In this document: in pieces, positions 39,340 through 52,154 of the stretch
How positions within the stretch are numbered: the stretch's first letter is position 1
Layout of the letters: each line of letters begins with the position of its first letter
Assembly: GCA_028095005.1 (NCBI GenBank)
Contig: CM051459.1
Span: forward strand, 136,053,657-136,117,656
From: Rhynchospora pubera
Taxonomy: Eukaryota; Streptophyta; Magnoliopsida; Poales; Cyperaceae
Direction: 5' to 3'
Length of the DNA stretch: 64,000 bases
Notes under the pieces: model-generated
Database searches by the model: none
Told to the model about the DNA's origin: nothing
Seen by the model: only the letters and a program-made list of their open reading frames with translations
Translations under genes and position numbers: made by a program

Positions 39340-42300
39340 TGTTTACCTCTAATTTCTGCCACATAAGGAAAATTCAACAGTTCACAGACGATTGAATTGG
39401 GGCCCATGAATGCATGACGGGCTCCGACTCTTAGAGGAAGAGGGTCAATCTTTGAAGCAAAAGACTTGCCTGGATTAAAGTCGTAATATTGATATTGATA
39501 TTAACATTAATATTAATACAGTTCGCCATTTGACTGTGTTAATTTAATATTTAATATTCAATACCAATAGGAGGAAAGGTGACATAAATATCATGCGTAA
39601 CTTTGCAAACCAAGAAGCCAGACAACAAACTAATTAGTTGAGCGTGATATATTTCATGAAGAGATGACCTTCATGAGTACATCAATTAAAGCCGTATTTG
39701 TTCTCATGGAATTATATACAAATGCAGCAAATACTCATGGAATCATATACAAATGCATCAAAAGGAACATGTACATGGGGCCTGCGTAGGAGAAGAAATG
39801 ATGGGCTCGTACAGCCCACTGCAAAATAATCGGAGCAGCAGCACCTCTCATCTCTTCTCCTCGCTAATTCGTTTCTGAACCTCACAAAAGCTTCCGCTGC
39901 ATAAAACTGACGAGCTGCTATTGGCTCTCGCACTCGACCCCACTCGTCAGCATCTCAGCTTGAGACAAGTGGCGCACACTGGTTCGCTCCTTGCTGCTGG
40001 ACCCCACCCTCAACGGAAAATGAAAAGAAAAGAGAGAAATCGAAGGGAAGAGAGAGACGAAGCCGTCTCTGACAAAACCCAATCCGACGATTCCCTCCAC
40101 CATTGTCGGAATTCTTGATACCGCTGGAAAGCTCATGATGAGGAGAACATGTTGGTACCACCCCCAACCCCTATAGTAAACTCTATGGCACCCAATTTCA
40201 AAAGAGAAGATCAAGCTAGTGAGAAAGAAGAACTCAAAATTGAGCAAATTGGATGAATGAAGTGTCAAATCCATGGTTCAAACACCTTCCTGGATGTGTA
40301 ACGATGCATTCTATGTGGCCAATTACAATCAAATTATGCCTAACTGATGAGAACGCCCATTGGTGCCATAACCAGTCAACTGTTGGTCAAACTTGGCATA
40401 ACAATGGTCAACAAATTCAATTGATTAATGAGGCATGTTAAACATGGTACTTAGATTCTGTAATGATGGAAATCAAGTAATACAAGTTCATAAATCCACT
40501 GGAGATGAAGTTGGTTTCGGTTGGACTTGAGAGAAGTAAAAAGGTGAAAAGTGAAAAGCATGCTCTCTTTGGTCCCCTATAGTACACAGCATTGGTCAGA
40601 AGGTGATAAAAGGCGTGGAATGTAAAAAGGGAATGACTGAAGTATACCCTCTGAAACAAGCAGACATCTCACCATACACCACACAGTACACGGTTAGATG
40701 ATGGGATTGGAATACCTTCTTTTGAGCATTGGATAAGATCAGGTGTCACAAAAGGAGAACAAAAGAAACCTGGAAACGCAAATTATTGAGATGCAGCGCA
40801 TAGCTCTCTCTGGTGGGCCCAGGGGCAGATCAGTAAAAAACAAAAAAGATAAAGGAATGTAACACATAGCCAACAAAGGAACAAACATGATATCCCAACT
40901 TTGTCCGCCAGCATATTACATGGTCTGACAGACTGGTTATTAGGCCAAATTGAGTTAAATTGAGGAAAAACAGAAGCATGAGAATGTGTTAATACCCTCC
41001 CTAATGCCATAGGAGTAATTAGGGATGAACAATGACCAAACAAATGTAAAATGAGATCAAAGGATGCTTTTCTGAAAAGAAATTCTGATTGGATGAATGA
41101 AAAGAGGGTTTAGCAAAGTAAACTCCTAATTACCAAAACCTAAACACACAATTTGGTATAACAGATATGATGCCTAAGCATCCTTTCATGTGTGCTGAAC
41201 AATTGACCCTCCCAGCCAATGAGAAATCGACAGCACTCTTTCAAACCTGACAAAGGGAAATACCTTTTTCATTGGAAATGGAACAGCAAACACCAAGATT
41301 AACCAACTAAATTGAACCAATTGGTAAACCACAGATGAATGAAACATCAGTTCCACTTTTACCCCTCAAAATTGAGACCAAATATATATGAGTTAAAGGG
41401 TATTAGTGAAACTACATATCAACCATGGATGACTCCAGTGTAAAATCCATATGAATGCTCAAATAAAACCAAATGGAGAAGAGAAAGAAACCTGTCACCT
41501 AGCTACAGCTATGAACTCAAAGTTGATACCCTACAAGAACATCAAAACCATCCACTGCCTATGGATGCATGGATGAGTGCCATCTGTCCCTACTCCACAA
41601 CTGGCGCCCAATACCCCTTCCCCAAGGAAAGCCGGTGGATAAGGAGAGGCAAACATGGTCTGGTCCCACCAAATGCCAAATAGCATGAGGACCCATCTGT
41701 CATATACATCCAACATGGCAAGTGAGAAGAAGTAGAAGTTGCAAACGACTATCCCATCCCCAGCCTGTAAATACCAGGTGTCAAAAGGAGATTGGAGAGT
41801 GAAATGGAATAGTAGAAAAGAAGAAGTGAAGGCAGGATTGTAAAAGCAAGGCGGCAAGCCATCTTACCATCTCAGCCACTGATCAAAATTGGGAAATTGG
41901 AGAAGCTGCCACATGTCAAGCTGATGGAAACATCAAACCCTGGAAATCCCCTATAAAAGAAGCACCTCTCGAGAAGAAAAGGAGGCCAATTAGTTAGTCG
42001 AAATTCTGTCATTTTAGGAAGTCAAGTTTGTTTTTGCAATCAAGGTAATAAATGTAATTTGTATTGGCCTCCAAAAATATGAATAAAATGATGTTAAATG
42101 CATTTGTTGTGTTTTCTTTCTTCTTTCATTTCTGGTTTTGTTCTTTGGAGATTATGCTGATGCTAGTGAGGAGCGTGACATAGATTCCGCACTCATGAAC
42201 ATCAGTTGTGCCTCCAAAAGGTCATGCATATAGGAGTAATTTGCATTAGCATAAATTTTACTTTACTGTCAGTGTTTGTGGTTAGCAGCTGCTGGTTATA

Positions 42301-45300
42301 TGGAGAGCGTGACTTAGATTCCACCTCCATGGATGCCATGCTAGCTTCTGGCTTTAGTTTGTTTCAATATTCATGTCATGGTTGTCATCATGTTTCTGTT
42401 GAAGTTGTCATGCACACAGTTCGTAGCAATGGTTCAATAGGTCAAGTTCCTGTTATAATAAAAATATTTAGTCATGTGGTTAAAATACATGTAATTATGG
42501 TTTACATTCATATAAGTTTCTCTTTAGGTTTGTTTGCTTTTTGTCAAAAAGGTCCAGAAACAAGGAATTTCTAAAGTAATCAAGTTTTTCATGCTTATTG
42601 GACTTCAAAACCAAAGGAATAGTTAATTTCTGTGTTTCAAATGCTGAAGGATACTTTAATCCTTACATACTGTCCAAAATCAGAAAATGGCTTGGTTATG
42701 AGGAGCGTGACATAGATTCCACCCTCATGATATGGTCCAAATTCTGATTTATACAGTATGATAGGTTTCAAGCTGACTGAAGCAAATAAAAATAAGCAAA
42801 AATAGCTAAGTTCAAGGTTTAAAGTGAAATGTCATCTTTTACAGATACATAAGTTTAGGCTTAATAAAATAGAAGCATGTTTTGATCCTGAAAGCATACT
42901 TGCAAGTCCCCTTTTCGAAAATATGTCTTTATGTTCATGATTGCTTGTAGTTTTAAATCCTTTCAGTAGCATATAGTGAGTCACTCTGATTTCAACTTAA
43001 TACAAGTTTAGAACTGAAAGTCTTGGAACTCATCTTATTTTGTTAGATAAAAGCTCCTGTTTCTTTAGCAAGTCAAAAATAAAATGATATATTTCTGTCC
43101 AAGAAGTCATGTCCTCAAGTTAGTTTTCAAAGTAATGTTTTGCTAGAAGCAATAATGGTACAATATGTCTATGTTCCTCCTAGTGTCATCATCCCAAAGA
43201 AATGTATGTAATAAAATAGTCCTTTCTTCATTTCTGTCCAGGAGTGGGCCTAATGCTAAAATTCACATTCTCAAAATAAAGTCCATGTTTCATATAGTGA
43301 ATGGTGAGTATTCTGAATTTTTGACAAAAAGGTAGTTGTTTCTTAAGTCAGGGTTCAACGTCATGCATATTAGAGAAAATAATAGCATGGTAGTTTTGCA
43401 TTTAAACATAGAAACTAAGCAATAAAAGTAAAGTCAGAAGGTTTCAAAGTTTGTTTTATTGTCGTGTTCTTTGTTTCTCAATCAACATGTCATAGCTGTT
43501 TCTTTCATAGTCAGCATGTCAAAAAAAAGAGTATGGAGTTGCATCCCTTAAGTCAAAACATCAATAGTTTGAGTTCAAGTCATCTAGCATCAATAATTGT
43601 CTAAGTTAGCATTTGAATTGCTTTATGGTGAACTAAAAGTATAAGAGGAGCTTAAAGAAATCAAAACCTGTGAGTATGTGAAACTATATTTACCTGGAGG
43701 AGAAAAGGAAGGTGAATTAGTCCCAGCATAAAAGTTATATGTGAATGTGATAAAAGTGGAACTGTGTAAAATTGTCTAAACATCAAAATGGTACCAAAAG
43801 GAAAAGCATAAATTGAGAAAGTTCTGTAAAATTGAAAGATGTCAAGTTCTAAAGTAAATAAGATGTTCTTATGGACGGTCAAGCATCAGTGTTAACAAAG
43901 AGTAGCATTGCCAAGCTTAAATTTTGCTCAGTTGCCTAAATAAATAGATATTGTAATATTAATCTGAAGCATCAAGCCTCATATGGTCAGCAAGTAAAAC
44001 AAAAATGAAGTGAAATTAAGTGCTCAATATCTAAATGCTAACCCCTTTGATCAACATCGTAAGAAGGAAGTGAATAATATGCATAAAGTAAGTTACACGT
44101 AAAAAAAATTGCATCCCGTAAGTCTGTCAGACCAAAGACAAAGTCAAAGTGCATTATTTCAAAATTGGGAAATGCAGCATAAAATTAAAGATGCAGGTGA
44201 CTCCACGATGCTCCCGAAATGATTTGCAATGCCTTTTCCAAAGCAATTTCTCACTGAACTCTATCGATAAGTCATCCTCCATTGCCGCAACAGTCTAAAG
44301 CAAGTCAATGTCAGAACTCCTCAAATCAATTAACGCAGCTGCAACAGATGGAAGAGGATACCTCAATGAACCCCTACGGCGCATACCAAACTGGCCGCAG
44401 GCGATACGGTCGACAGAATCCTCTGCTGGCATCGCCAATGGAGACGTCCAGTCAAACGAAAGGCATCAGAAATCATACCTGCGAAAGAGGGAGGGAGACG
44501 AGTCTGAGCATCGCGTGGGCCCGGCGCACCTGAGAAATAATGTTGACGCGCGAAGCCAACGGATCGAGCCTGCACCCAACCCCGACTCGTTCGGCGCATA
44601 GACACAAGCATGAACCAAGTGACTTGATCAAACCCCACTCCTCAGCGCTTCTCTGATCTTCTGTGGCGTTCAGCCTGCAACGAATCCCTGACGAACAAAA
44701 CACACACAGCAAAGTTCAACCAATCAGAAAATTCTGCAACGCAGAGAACTTCAAAAATGCATTAAAAATAGCTGGATTGTCAGAAAAATTTCCATAAAAT
44801 ATCAAAATGTCAAGAAAAATGTGAGGAACATTTTAGTATATCATGTCATGCCAAAGCACCAAAGTATAAAAAAATCAAAGTCTAAAAGGATGGCCATAAT
44901 GGAAAATAATAAATTTGCATGGATAAATTAAAAATTAAGTTCCCCAAAGGGAATTGAACAAAAATCATTTGAATGTTTTGTGTTCTGGACAACAGGTACA
45001 TTTGAACATTTTATGTTCTGGACAGCATGTACACCTGACATTCCATGTTCTGAACAGCAGGTACAGTCAAACATCAAAATTCGTGAACAAAACTGAAATA
45101 ACAAAAAAGGCATTCAATAAAAGTTTAGAAGTGCAAACTTTAAAGTTCGAACTCAAAAGTCCAACTGAAGATTGAAAATCTAAAACTCAAAAGTTGCAAC
45201 TCAAAAGTCCAACTCAAGGTTCATAATGCAAAAATTCGAAAGTTCAAGCTTTAAACCAAGTCCAAAAGTGTCAAACTCAAAAGTCAAAATCCAAAAGTGC

Positions 45301-46551
45301 TAGTTTAAAAGCGCAAGACTTAAAAGTCAAACTCAAAAGTTAAAATCCAAAAGTGCTAACTTAAAAGCCGAACTCAAAAGTCCAAAATCCTAAAGTGAAA
45401 ATTAAAAGTCCAAACATGAAAATGACACAAAGTCCAGAAATGACACAAAGTCAAAAAAAAAAAAATGACACAAAGTCAAAAAATGACACAAAGTCTAAAA
45501 GTGACACAAAGTCTAAATGACACAAAATCTAAAAGTGACACAAAGTCAAAATGGCACAAAGCCTAAAAGTGACTCAAGAGACACAAAGTCTAAAGTGACA
45601 TAAAGTCTTAAAAGTCAAAAGTTCGTCCCTTCAAGACTGCATCGCGTTTCGCCTTGAAGGAGACACCCTCCTGATGTTCAGATTGAGAAAAAGGAAAAGT
45701 CAATTCTGAATCATCACCCAAGTTCCTGTCAAGAGAAGGCATAGCGCATCTGTACTCGAGACTTGAACGAAATCCCAAAAAATCTCTAAAATCCCTAAAC
45801 GACCGAGAATTGACCTAGAATACCCTATTTTCTAGCGTTGGACTCAAATCTGACAGCCTGTCTCTACAAGTTCACAGCAGGTTTGACCAGAAGCAGATTG
45901 AAATCTGATGCCCAGGTGACAAGAAGAAAAGTCAAACAGCGGCCATCACCCAAGTTCCTGTCAAGAGATGGCATAGCGCATCTGTACTCGAGACTTGAGC
46001 GAAATCCCAAAATCTCTAAATCCCCGAACGATCGAGGATTGATCTAGGATACCAAATTTCCCAGCATCAAACCCGAAATCTCTGTGACGGCACTAAGCCT
46101 GATCCAGCAAAGTAAAAATAACCAAAATGTCTTAAAATATGTAACCAAAAGTTAAATTACATTGTTTATGTTCGCATTGCACTGTTTAAATGACTGCCCT
46201 TTCGCATCATTTCGAAATACCCCACCAAGACACAATCCTTTTATTAAAAATGGACTTCATCCACTTACGACATTTAAACTTTGATTATCCCGATCTAGAG
46301 GTGCTCTTGGCCCAGTTCGTAACTGAGTCCGGAGGTAATTAACAGTAGGGGCTTGCGCCTACTGGAAAAAAAGAACCTACGACAAACAATCAACTCTCGA
46401 GGTACTTAGAACCGCATTAGTGCCCTTCGCTCGTTTGGAATGGGCAATAACGACGGGTCTCAAGATGCTCGAGGGGTATCTGATCCGCATTTTCTTCGCC
46501 CCAAAGAGGACTATCTGATCTTCCGTGGTCGGACTGAAAAAGTGCGAGACA
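39340..46551 (+). repeat. Right LTR, 7212 bp
   Basis: It matches the left LTR almost base for base from TGTTTACCTC to GTGCGAGACA. The TATA box is at 41952-41958 and AATAAA at 42047. It keeps 80 bp (41801-41880) that the left LTR lacks. All repeats described in the left LTR recur here (for example the motif at 42169, 42303 and 42700, the short-unit tract at 45128-45620, and the duplication at 45714-46050). Confidence 0.95.
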
Positions 46552-46556
46552 AGATG
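46552..46556. repeat. Right target-site duplication AGATG
   Basis: Identical to 14846-14850 at the other end of the retrotransposon. Confidence 0.95.
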
Positions 46557-46658
46557 TAATAAACTCAACAACAAAATAAAACACTATAGTAGTAAAATTT
46601 AACAAAAAAATAGATGAGAGAAAAAAATAGGTCGCGCAACGCGCGACGGCCCCACTAG
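46552..46658 (+). mobile_element. Helitron 3' end (copy A), cut off from its body by the retrotransposon
   Basis: A perfect hairpin GTCGCGC-AAC-GCGCGAC (46631-46647) is followed 7 bp later by the terminal CTAG (46655-46658) and a host T. This is the diagnostic Helitron 3' structure. The sequence before it (AGAAAAAAATAG) matches copy B ending at 51721. Confidence 0.8.
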
Positions 46659-49600
46659 TTATTCATTGATTTCCGTGACTTTAGTCATTTCTTTTTGGTT
46701 TCTCGTTCTATCATGGACCTCCTTTGTTATGTTATGTAAGCATGCCAGGCCAATCAATGATTATTGCCGCGTATATTAATTTTACTTTATAATCAAGATT
46801 GATCATTGAACGTTCGTCTTGCTTTATCATTATTGCATTAATTTACTGCATAAAAGAAGCTAGGAAGGAAACTTCTTCGTTTCACAATTAATTATATAAT
46901 CAAAACATATATCAATAGGCGTTCCACTCACCTACTGTAGTTAGCACTATTGAAGAACAGTTATTCCATCTGGGCCGTTGGTTTCCTGCAGTTCGTTCTG
47001 TCCGTTCGATGTTCTTCCTTTTGATTATCTGATTGGAGATTGTTTCCTTCCGTTGGATCTGCTTTCTTCTGGACAGTTCCGATTAGCATAGTTTTTTTAA
47101 TCTTTCTTCTTCTCTCTCTCACAAACACCTTCGAAGGACCGGGCAGATGAGCTTCCCACCTGCCTCGCGTACGGACGCAGTTCCCATGGATGGTCTTGGT
47201 CTGTGCACCGGTGTCTCCGATCCCGTCGTTGGTTTTGTTTTGGCTCATCGTGGTCCTGCGCTTGTGAGGGTTCTCTCTGCACGCTTCCCTTTTCCCTTCT
47301 CTCACCCTCGATTTCTCTACTGCATTCATCACTGTGCCTCTCTTTGTTTCTTATCAATGTTCGCACAGCTAACAAGGTGAAAACACAGGAGAGAAATAAA
47401 ATGCAATGGTACTTCTAAGAGTTTCATCTTGCCTTCTCTTGATTGGTAATTTCGACAGAGTTTCATCTTTTTTATATCTCTTCTCCTTTCTTTTTTCCTC
47501 TCTCTTTTCTAATTTCATTTGATCTTCTTTGTTTCTTTGATTGTGCTGTTAGGGGTGGATCTGTGCACCCTCCAGTCTTTCTTGGTAAGCTGGCTCCATG
47601 GTTTAATAGTGCTTCCAACTGTAAGAATTTCTGCACTGATTTTCTATGTAAGCACATTTGATTATTTCTTTATGTCATATATATGGTTTCATTTCACTTT
47701 TTTCGTTTCAATTTCACAATTTCTAATAGGCGATTTGCAATTTTGATTTCTATTAGACTGAGATTGTGGTAGATCTTGAACCTTTGTTTGGAAAGTTCTT
47801 TGGAAAGGTAGAGAATGCAAAGCCAAGGTGAACCATTTTTGTACTCTTCATGTGCTTGATGAAATGCTCGAGTCACGACTGTGTGTGGAGTTGGAGCATT
47901 GCTAGGATGATAATAGAAAGTCTCAATTTTACTGCATCTCGATTATGTCCTTTTCTGATCTTCTTGCTTTTTTATTTTTAATTTGCATTTTCATTGTGAC
48001 TTTTAGTTGTTGTGGCTCCCAGGGTTAGTACGTTTCTAAGACTTCAACTACCTTGCATACAAGTGCTTATCTTATTTAGGGTCTTATTTCTCTTTGCCTT
48101 TATTATTATATGACTTAAATTCAACTTAATCATGTTTTTTTATGCAGCTTGGTTTCAAATTAAAGAAAATATGATGATTGTGCTGTATAAATTTTGGATG
48201 CCGGTGAGTTCAATTGGTGCTGTATAAATTTCTTCACTAATTTTCTTTCTTTTCTTTTTATTTTTCTTCTTTGCGTTTTTTTTTGTGCTTGCTGACCAAA
48301 TATGTTTTCTTTAACTTTGTAGGCTCTGCTACTACAACTTTCTCAGACGTTTAGGAGTGCTAGGGGCTGCTTGAATGGTGCTGTTTTTTCTGAGTTGTTA
48401 CTTTCTCTTTTCTCTCCTTTCTTTTTTTTTTAAATCTCTTTATTGTTTCTCTCCGTGAGTGTTATCCTTTCTTTCATAGATTAATCATTGGGTGAAGTAT
48501 TAATCTAGGTGAACTATTGATCTCTAAGTTACCTGATTTTCATATCTGAGTTTTTTGGCACCTTTGTGTTTGATTTCTTCTTTGTATTCTGATCTTTTAT
48601 TCTAATTTGTTTCAGTATCAAGTCAGGTGATCATTGAAGACTACATTTGTGGGTGGAGTATGGAAATAAGCACAAATCAATAGGTAATTTAGAGATTAAT
48701 AGTTCACGGCCTTTGATTTTTAGATATGTTTTTGAAAGTGATTATTTCCAAAAAAATTTGGACGTTAATTCATTTTTACTTTTTCTTATTTTGAAAGATT
48801 ATTGTAGCACAATAAAAAATATATTTAGGCGTTATTAGGTATGCCGGTAATGTTTACCAGTAAGATAATAGAGAGACATAGATGATTATGGTTGAGTTAT
48901 GAAAATGTTTTTCTATATTCGACTGTTCACAGAGAAGGTCTATATATAGGGAACATATAATATATCAAGATTCCTAATAATAGTTCGCCATTCATTGATC
49001 TAACTAATATGATTACAGAGACTAATTGTAATAGTCATGTGTTACAGTTGGTTGCATGTCTGATTGGTACTCCAATGTATTCCAGTACTGTGATTAACAC
49101 AAACATTCATTTCATTAATTTTTAAAATCTGCACACATGAGTGAAATGTTTCTTCATGCAGATTTTAAAGTTGTATGAACTTTAAATTTCATTCTAAATA
49201 ATCTTAGAATAAGAAAACTTTGCCTGACATGATTGTGCTAATCATTGTAGCATTAGTCTTTGTTTTTTTTTTTGTATGAAGCACAACTCAGTTATCGTAA
49301 TCAATATGTTGAATAACTTATAAGTTAGGTGGAATTTGATTGTTCATAGCTATTATATGCTAACAGTTTTCCTCTTCGTAGTGAATACTTTTAACTTCTT
49401 TTGTTATCTGCTAACAGCTCAACTCCTAACTATTTTTTATGATATCATTTTGGAGTTATGGTCATTCATTATGCTAATTTGCAATGTAAAGTTAAGCTCT
49501 TCTGCTTGAATAATAGGATTATAAATTATGAGATTGTCGTGTTCTTTAGCCCTAAGCCGCTATGACAGCACCAATCTAAATCCTTCATCAACACAAAAAA

Positions 49601-50263
49601 TTTTAGATACTAACTTCCAAACATAGATCGCATAGCTGCCATGCCCAAGATTATATATATAACCTTTTCGTACATTTACTTTTGCTATGATTAAATTTGA
49701 TTTTAAATATTTATCCAGTAAAGGTTAATAAATGTTCCTTTATTTTGTCTCAAGGCAATTTGATCAATTCTATATTGATTTCCATTTGTTTCTTTTCTAA
49801 TCAGCTTAATTTTTTTTTCCCAAGCTATGTTGTGTCTTTTTCTTTAATTGTTATTAAAGAATCCTATCTCAATACAAATAAAACCTTTCAGTAGTGTGCA
49901 ATTTCTTTTGAAAAATATAAACAAGCTCTTTAGAACAATAGCTTTTTTCTTGGAATAATTTATACTGCTGAAGGTTGAGAGTCACAATAACTTTTTCTTT
50001 ATGTCTGTTATAGTTAATAAATTATAGAAACCAATATTGTTTCGTAGGTTTTTTTTTCTCTTTTTTTTTAAATAGGTTGTTCTTCACTATTATTCTTAAT
50101 CCGGATGACGTTTCCTATTTGCTTTCCATTTGAGGCTGATCGGCTTTGTTTCCCTCTAGAATACAGGTACCCTGATTAGAGGCTATGGTGTTGTTATCAG
50201 TTCGTTGATGTACATGGGTGCTTTTATGCTATGTATAGAGTAACTACAACTCATGCCAATAGG

Positions 50264-50520
50264 ATTAATTATCAATATGAAGATTCCTCAGGTTCATCAC
50301 AACTCAAATATACAATACTTATGATTTTTGTATGGTGGAATCTTCTTAAATTAAACTCCTCAGAAGATATACTGAAGGGCAGAATAAGTAGAATTAATTA
50401 TCAATATGAAGGTTCCTCAGGTTCATCCCAACTCAATTGCACAACATTTATGATTATTATATGATGGAATCTTCATAAATTAAACTCCTCAGAAGATATA
50501 CTGAAGGGCAAAATAAGGAA
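50264..50520 (+). repeat. Tandem duplication, period about 128 bp
   Basis: The block beginning ATTAATTATCAATATGAAG at about 50265 is repeated from about 50393, both copies ending with CAGAAGATATACTGAAGGGC. Copy A of the Helitron has only one copy of this block (10480-10610). Confidence 0.85.
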
Positions 50521-50951
50521 CTTTGAGAAAAAAAATACTTAAGAGACAAATAGAATCAGTACTTTCGAGAAATAACTCTCCATCTCCCTTCCGATTTTCT
50601 TTTTATCACTGCTATTGCTTTTCGTATGTTCAACAGTTAAAGTATCATCGTTGATTACTAACTTTTCTAATCCTTTTTCCAGTTTGAGAACTTGCTTCTA
50701 CATGCTATGGACCTCTGGCGTTGTCTTATTTTATGTTAAATGCTTCATCACAAAAAAATGAAGATGCATCTAAGTAGGTGCTGATTTTTTTCTCTCTTAT
50801 TGATGAATTCTTACCAGTGACTCCTATTTTTCTTCTCTTTTGTTGATGCATTTGAATGGCCATTTAGATTAATCTTGATAACAAACAACTATGTTTTGTT
50901 CAAGGATTCGGTTTAATCCTAATTTGTATGATGGTAGAGAGACAATTTCAT

Positions 50952-51260
50952 GAAGTGGATCCAAAGACCCATGGATCAGTACAAAAGACTTATAAAAGGT
51001 AAGTCAAAAGCTTTGATATGTCGCAGAACTTATGGTACTATTAATGGATCTAGCTAGCCACGTCTAACAAATTGAGATTTTTTTCCCTATTTTTTTTTCA
51101 ACTTTTTGTGTATCATTGATTATGCATATGGACTTTGAAAATAACCTTTTGTATTACTATAGATAGCAGCTTGGGCAAACTGAAGGTTGATCAATGCAGA
51201 GTGTATTTGAAGAAGCATGAGATGAAACTTACTAGCAAAAAAGATGTTCTCTTAAGATGA
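50952..51260 (+). pseudogene. Captured gene fragment with a SAP-like domain
   Basis: Inside Helitron copy B, an exon-like piece coding EVDPKTHGSVQKTYK ends in a good donor AG|GTAAGT (50999). After a T-rich gap, a piece at about 51172-51260 codes LGKLKVDQCRVYLKKHEMKL, then TSKKDVLLR and a stop. The second piece fits the SAP fold pattern (L-x-V-x-x-x-x-x-Y-L-x-x-H-x-x-x-L-T), a short DNA/RNA-binding helix pair found in several plant nuclear proteins. The parent gene is not identified. With no full gene around it, this is most likely a host gene fragment carried by the Helitron. Confidence 0.45.
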
Positions 51261-51721
51261 ATCCAAAAACATATTGAGCAGATAATATTCCCTTTCGCTC
51301 CTTTTTCAGTGTATTTTTCCTTTTCATGTAAATTCTTCCATATTAAATTGGAAAGTTGAACTGTAGTCATTTTATTACATAAATTGCAGGTTAAAAAGAT
51401 GGAACCGGAGAGAAGAAATACCCTGCCTCAAGTTTCACTTTGGATTCTCAAAATAGATTGAAGGTTTCATTAAAATTATGAATATTATTTACAGTACAAA
51501 GGACAGCCTAGGAAAATAAAAACGATGAAGCAAAAAATAATGCTCTCACATGAATTTAGTCCATTATCAATTTTATCGCGAATATTATGTATGCTTATAA
51601 TCCTTGCACAACATGTGTGCTCTCACATGATTTCTAACTTTCAGATGTCAACGTTAAAATGTAAAATAAAACAAAAATCATAAGAAAAAAATAGATCGCG
51701 CAACGTGCGAGACCACACTAG

Positions 51722-52154
51722 TTATAATTATTATGTGACAAAACTAATCCAAAAAGTAATTCAACCAACGTTTTGGTGCAATGTGACGGCGCTTTAATCC
51801 CCAATAGAATATTAAATGATAGAATTCTTGGAAACGGAAACGGGACGACTTCACGGGGCCTCGTTTGGTAAAGTTGAGAACGATACATAATTACATATTA
51901 ATTTATGTAATATGTAATTAGAGAAGAAACACATATTAATTCTGGCATGCTTCTAATGGGATGCAGGTGCCCTTGGTTAGGGGTACTAGTTTCAAAAAAA
52001 AAAAAAACATATTAATTTATCTTGGAGCGCGCAATAGAATAGGGTAGCCGCCCCTCAATTTATCTTCACAATTCACAAATATTTATATCCATGCCCATAG
52101 CCACTCAAGGCACCCAATCAGATAAACAAGAACACACACAAAGGAGAGTGAGAA
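51722..52154 (+). other. Upstream region of the NLR pseudogene
   Basis: AT-rich sequence with a TATA-like ATATTTATATCC at about 52078 and an A-rich leader before ATG 52155. It contains the small retroposed insertion at 51942-52006. Confidence 0.4.
51942..52006 (+). mobile_element. 65-bp truncated retroposon with poly-A tail and target duplication
   Basis: A short insert (CTGGCATGCTTC ... GGGTACTAGTTTC plus about 14 A) is flanked by identical ACATATTAATT on both sides (51931-51941 and 52007-52017). Poly-A plus a duplication of more than 10 bp indicates LINE-machinery insertion of a SINE tail or a severely 5'-truncated copy. Confidence 0.65.

Larger units (their letters stand above)
14851..46551 (+). 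mobile_element. Complete 31.7-kb Tat/Ogre-like Ty3-gypsy LTR retrotransposon
   Basis: Two near-identical direct repeats bound the element: 14851-21989 and 39340-46551, each TGTTTACC...GCGAGACA. Perfect AGATG duplications flank it. Between them are a primer-binding site, one long sense frame with gag, protease, reverse transcriptase, RNase H, a second archaeal-type RNase H and integrase in that order, an antisense gene, and a G-rich polypurine-like tract. RT-RH-aRH-INT order, giant size and an antisense gene between integrase and the 3' LTR are known features of the Tat lineage (Ogre, Retand, Grande). LTRs of 7.1 kb and total length above 31 kb are extreme even for that group. By hand count the LTRs differ at about 37 substitutions plus a few indels (about 0.5%), so the insertion is recent. 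Two in-frame stops in pol suggest it cannot move alone. Confidence 0.95.
46659..51721 (+). mobile_element. Second Helitron of the same family (copy B; left limit uncertain)
   Basis: The right end carries the hairpin TCGCGC-AAC-GTGCGA (51696-51710) and terminal CTAG (51718-51721) before a T. The last 40 bp are nearly the same as in copy A. Internal segments 50140-50530 and 50660-50765 match copy A at 10320-10640 and 10770-10875. The 5' TC end was not found, so the start is only an upper bound. Most of the interior is T-rich, intron-like sequence with exon scraps. No helicase or Rep sequence is seen, so it is non-autonomous. Confidence 0.6.
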
